NCBI GenBank assembly: GCA_030037405.1
Contig: JASHRK010000184.1
Location: 1-8,205, forward strand
DNA: 8,205 nt
Direction: 5' to 3'
Origin: Acidimicrobiales bacterium
Lineage (GTDB): Bacteria > Actinomycetota > Acidimicrobiia > Acidimicrobiales > Bog-793
Position numbers and translations under genes: made by a program. Under the pieces are notes generated by a model. That model saw nothing but the letters and a program-made list of their open reading frames with translations, searched no databases and was not told the DNA's origin. This document shows, in pieces, positions 7,143 to 8,205 of this stretch (position 1 is the stretch's first letter; every line of letters begins with the position of its first letter).

Positions 7143-7198
7143 CGCTCCCCGCTCGCCGCTCCCCTCTCCCTGCTCGCCGCTCCCCTCTCCCTGCTCGC
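7143..7198. repeat. Heptanucleotide tandem repeat, eight units
   Basis: Eight consecutive 7-base units fill 56 bases on the plus strand: CGCTCCC, CGCTCGC, CGCTCCC, CTCTCCC, TGCTCGC, CGCTCCC, CTCTCCC, TGCTCGC. A loose consensus is YGCTCSC. A higher-order 21-base unit of three heptamers occurs twice in tandem (7150-7170 and 7171-7191) with a single difference. One strand is nearly pure pyrimidine with G spacers. It begins 52 bases after the MoeB stop and is followed 5 bases later by the large inverted repeat. Its function is unknown; slippage-prone expansion is likely. Confidence 0.93.
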
Positions 7199-7203
7199 TT
7201 TTC

Positions 7204-7252
7204 GTTTCGCCGCGAGTTAAAGCCCGTGAGGGACCGTAACTCGCGCCGAAAC
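7204..7252. repeat. 16-base inverted repeat with inner hairpin
   Basis: The arms GTTTCGCCGCGAGTTA (7204-7219) and TAACTCGCGCCGAAAC (7237-7252) pair at 15 of 16 positions, with one C-C mismatch (7210 with 7246). The 17-base loop can itself fold as CCC-GTGA-GGG (7223-7232), where GTGA is a GNRA-type tetraloop. No T-run follows on either strand, so it is not a textbook intrinsic terminator, although it may still end MoeB transcription. Other options are an operator pair for the downstream winged-helix protein or a small mobile palindromic element. A shorter related string, GTCGCGAAAC, occurs at 7281-7290 just before the next gene. Confidence 0.88.
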
Positions 7253-7297
7253 ATACCGGGGCCGTAGCAACGCGCATCCTGTCGCGAAACTGACGGT

Positions 7298-8205
7298 GTG
7301 GCATCGGCGCAACTACGGCAAGCTGCCGCGAGACGGCACGGCACGTTCACGACGGCTGAGGCGCGCAGTCACGGCGTCACTCAGAAGCAGCTCGACCGCT
7401 TGATCCGCGACGGCGTGGTGCAGAGGATGCACCGTGGCATCTACGGGTTCGCTGGCGTAGGTCCCGCGACCTTCGAGCAGCGAGCTGCGGCTGCTTGCCT
7501 GGCAACCGATGGCATTGCATCTCACTGGACGGCCGCCCGCATCTGGGGCCTCCAGCGAGCACCCGTGGTCCCGCTGCACGTGACGATCCGGCCCGAGGGC
7601 CAGAGCCGGCAGCGGGACGGGCTCGTCGTCCATCGCTCGGCGCGGGGGCTGCCGTGGATCTTCCACGACCACATTCCCGCGACTTCTGCGGCTCGCACGA
7701 TCGTGGATCTGGCGGCGCTCGATGCTGCCGACGATCTCCTGACAGAGCTGATCGGTCAGGTCCTGGCATCGCGGATCGTGACGCTCTCGATCCTCGAGAG
7801 GTCGCTCCCGAGGCGCGGCGAGCACGTGACCGGACTCCCACGCGCGCGGGAGCTGCTACGACAGGTCGGTGGGCCAGTGGGCAGTGTCCTCGAAGCAGAG
7901 ACTGTTGCTCTGCTTGCCGGCTGGGGAATTCCACGCCCGGTCCTCCAGCTCGAGATCGTTTGTCGTGGTGGCCAGCGCTACCGTGCCGATTTCGCCTGGC
8001 CTGATCATCGCCTGATCCTCGAGACTGACGGCTACAGGCACCACTCCTCGCCCGAGGCGTTCGAGCGCGACCGGGTCCGGCAGAACGACCTCGTCAGGTC
8101 TGGATGGAGAGTGTTGCGCGCCACGGCGAGACAGCTGCACGAACGCCCGGACGAGGTGAGACAGGCGCTCTTGGCCGCTTTGGGTGCAGGCCCGCCGAGC
8201 CGGGC
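7298..8205 (+). CDS. AbiEi-like winged-helix protein fused to a DUF559 (Vsr-like nuclease fold) domain, open at the right edge
   Basis: 302 complete codons are visible with no stop. Residues about 5-52 resemble the N-terminal winged helix of AbiEi-type antitoxins (GTFTTAEARSHGVTQKQLDRL, then the wing with RMHRGIYGF). Residues about 60-190 form the usual middle region of these proteins (SHWTAARIWGL, TSAARTIVDLA). Residues about 195-285 match DUF559, a Vsr/PD-(D/E)xK-like fold: YRADFAW with D231, LILETDGYRHH with E242 and D244, then FERDRVRQNDLVRSGWRVLR. The acidic and His/Arg residues expected of a nuclease site appear intact, but activity is not proven. GTG 7298 is the only start between the in-frame TAG at 7265 and the winged helix; there is no Shine-Dalgarno, so it may be leaderless. 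No AbiEii toxin is visible. Such stand-alone fusions are frequent in Actinobacteria, with unknown function; defence or DNA repair are guesses. Confidence 0.84.
   Translation, partial: MASAQLRQAAARRHGTFTTAEARSHGVTQKQLDRLIRDGVVQRMHRGIYGFAGVGPATFEQRAAAACLATDGIASHWTAARIWGLQRAPVVPLHVTIRPEGQSRQRDGLVVHRSARGLPWIFHDHIPATSAARTIVDLAALDAADDLLTELIGQVLASRIVTLSILERSLPRRGEHVTGLPRARELLRQVGGPVGSVLEAETVALLAGWGIPRPVLQLEIVCRGGQRYRADFAWPDHRLILETDGYRHHSSPEAFERDRVRQNDLVRSGWRVLRATARQLHERPDEVRQALLAALGAGPPSR

Noticed and set aside
6931..7350. Minus-strand open frames across the heptamer repeat (Gly/Glu/Arg-rich repeat peptides)
   Set aside because: Their repetitive composition is simply the tandem DNA repeat read as codons, and they overlap the ends of two real genes.

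Overview
This GC-rich window shows dense coding, GTG and TTG starts, and a winged-helix/DUF559 protein of a kind common in Actinobacteria. A high-GC actinobacterium is the most likely source, perhaps an environmental Acidimicrobiia or Thermoleophilia lineage, but the finer placement is a guess. No rRNA, tRNA, CRISPR array, transposase or phage gene was seen.

Positions 1-5707 hold five genes, all on the minus strand. In transcription order they are: an AruI/acetolactate-synthase-type thiamine-diphosphate enzyme; a PLP-dependent threonine aldolase whose ATG directly follows the previous stop; a 167-base gap with a promoter-like sequence; an allantoinase/dihydroorotase-type cyclic amidohydrolase; an Asp/Glu/hydantoin-type racemase 13 bases later; and a medium-chain zinc-type dehydrogenase 4 bases later, which runs off the left edge. 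The tight spacing indicates one or two operons. The racemase and amidohydrolase together point to a cyclic ureide substrate such as allantoin or a 5-substituted hydantoin. The aldolase, TPP lyase and dehydrogenase are all enzymes that handle amino acids, 2-oxo acids and aldehydes. A catabolic module joining these steps is an inference; no single known pathway that I can name uses this exact set.

Positions 5708-5905 form a divergent intergenic region. On the plus strand follows a rhodanese-MoeB/ThiF fusion with the rhodanese domain at the N-terminus, the reverse of the MoeZ/MOCS3 order. It activates a MoaD/ThiS-like sulfur carrier protein. Its best start is a TTG at 5906 behind a strong ribosome binding site.

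Positions 7091-7297 are non-coding but structured. They contain eight copies of a 7-base repeat, then a 16-base inverted repeat with one mismatch around a loop that can form an inner hairpin with a GTGA tetraloop, then a possible third half-site. Directly after this starts a plus-strand gene (GTG 7298, open to the right edge) for an AbiEi-like winged-helix domain fused to a DUF559/Vsr-like nuclease-fold domain. The structured spacer in front of this gene is the least explained part of the window.
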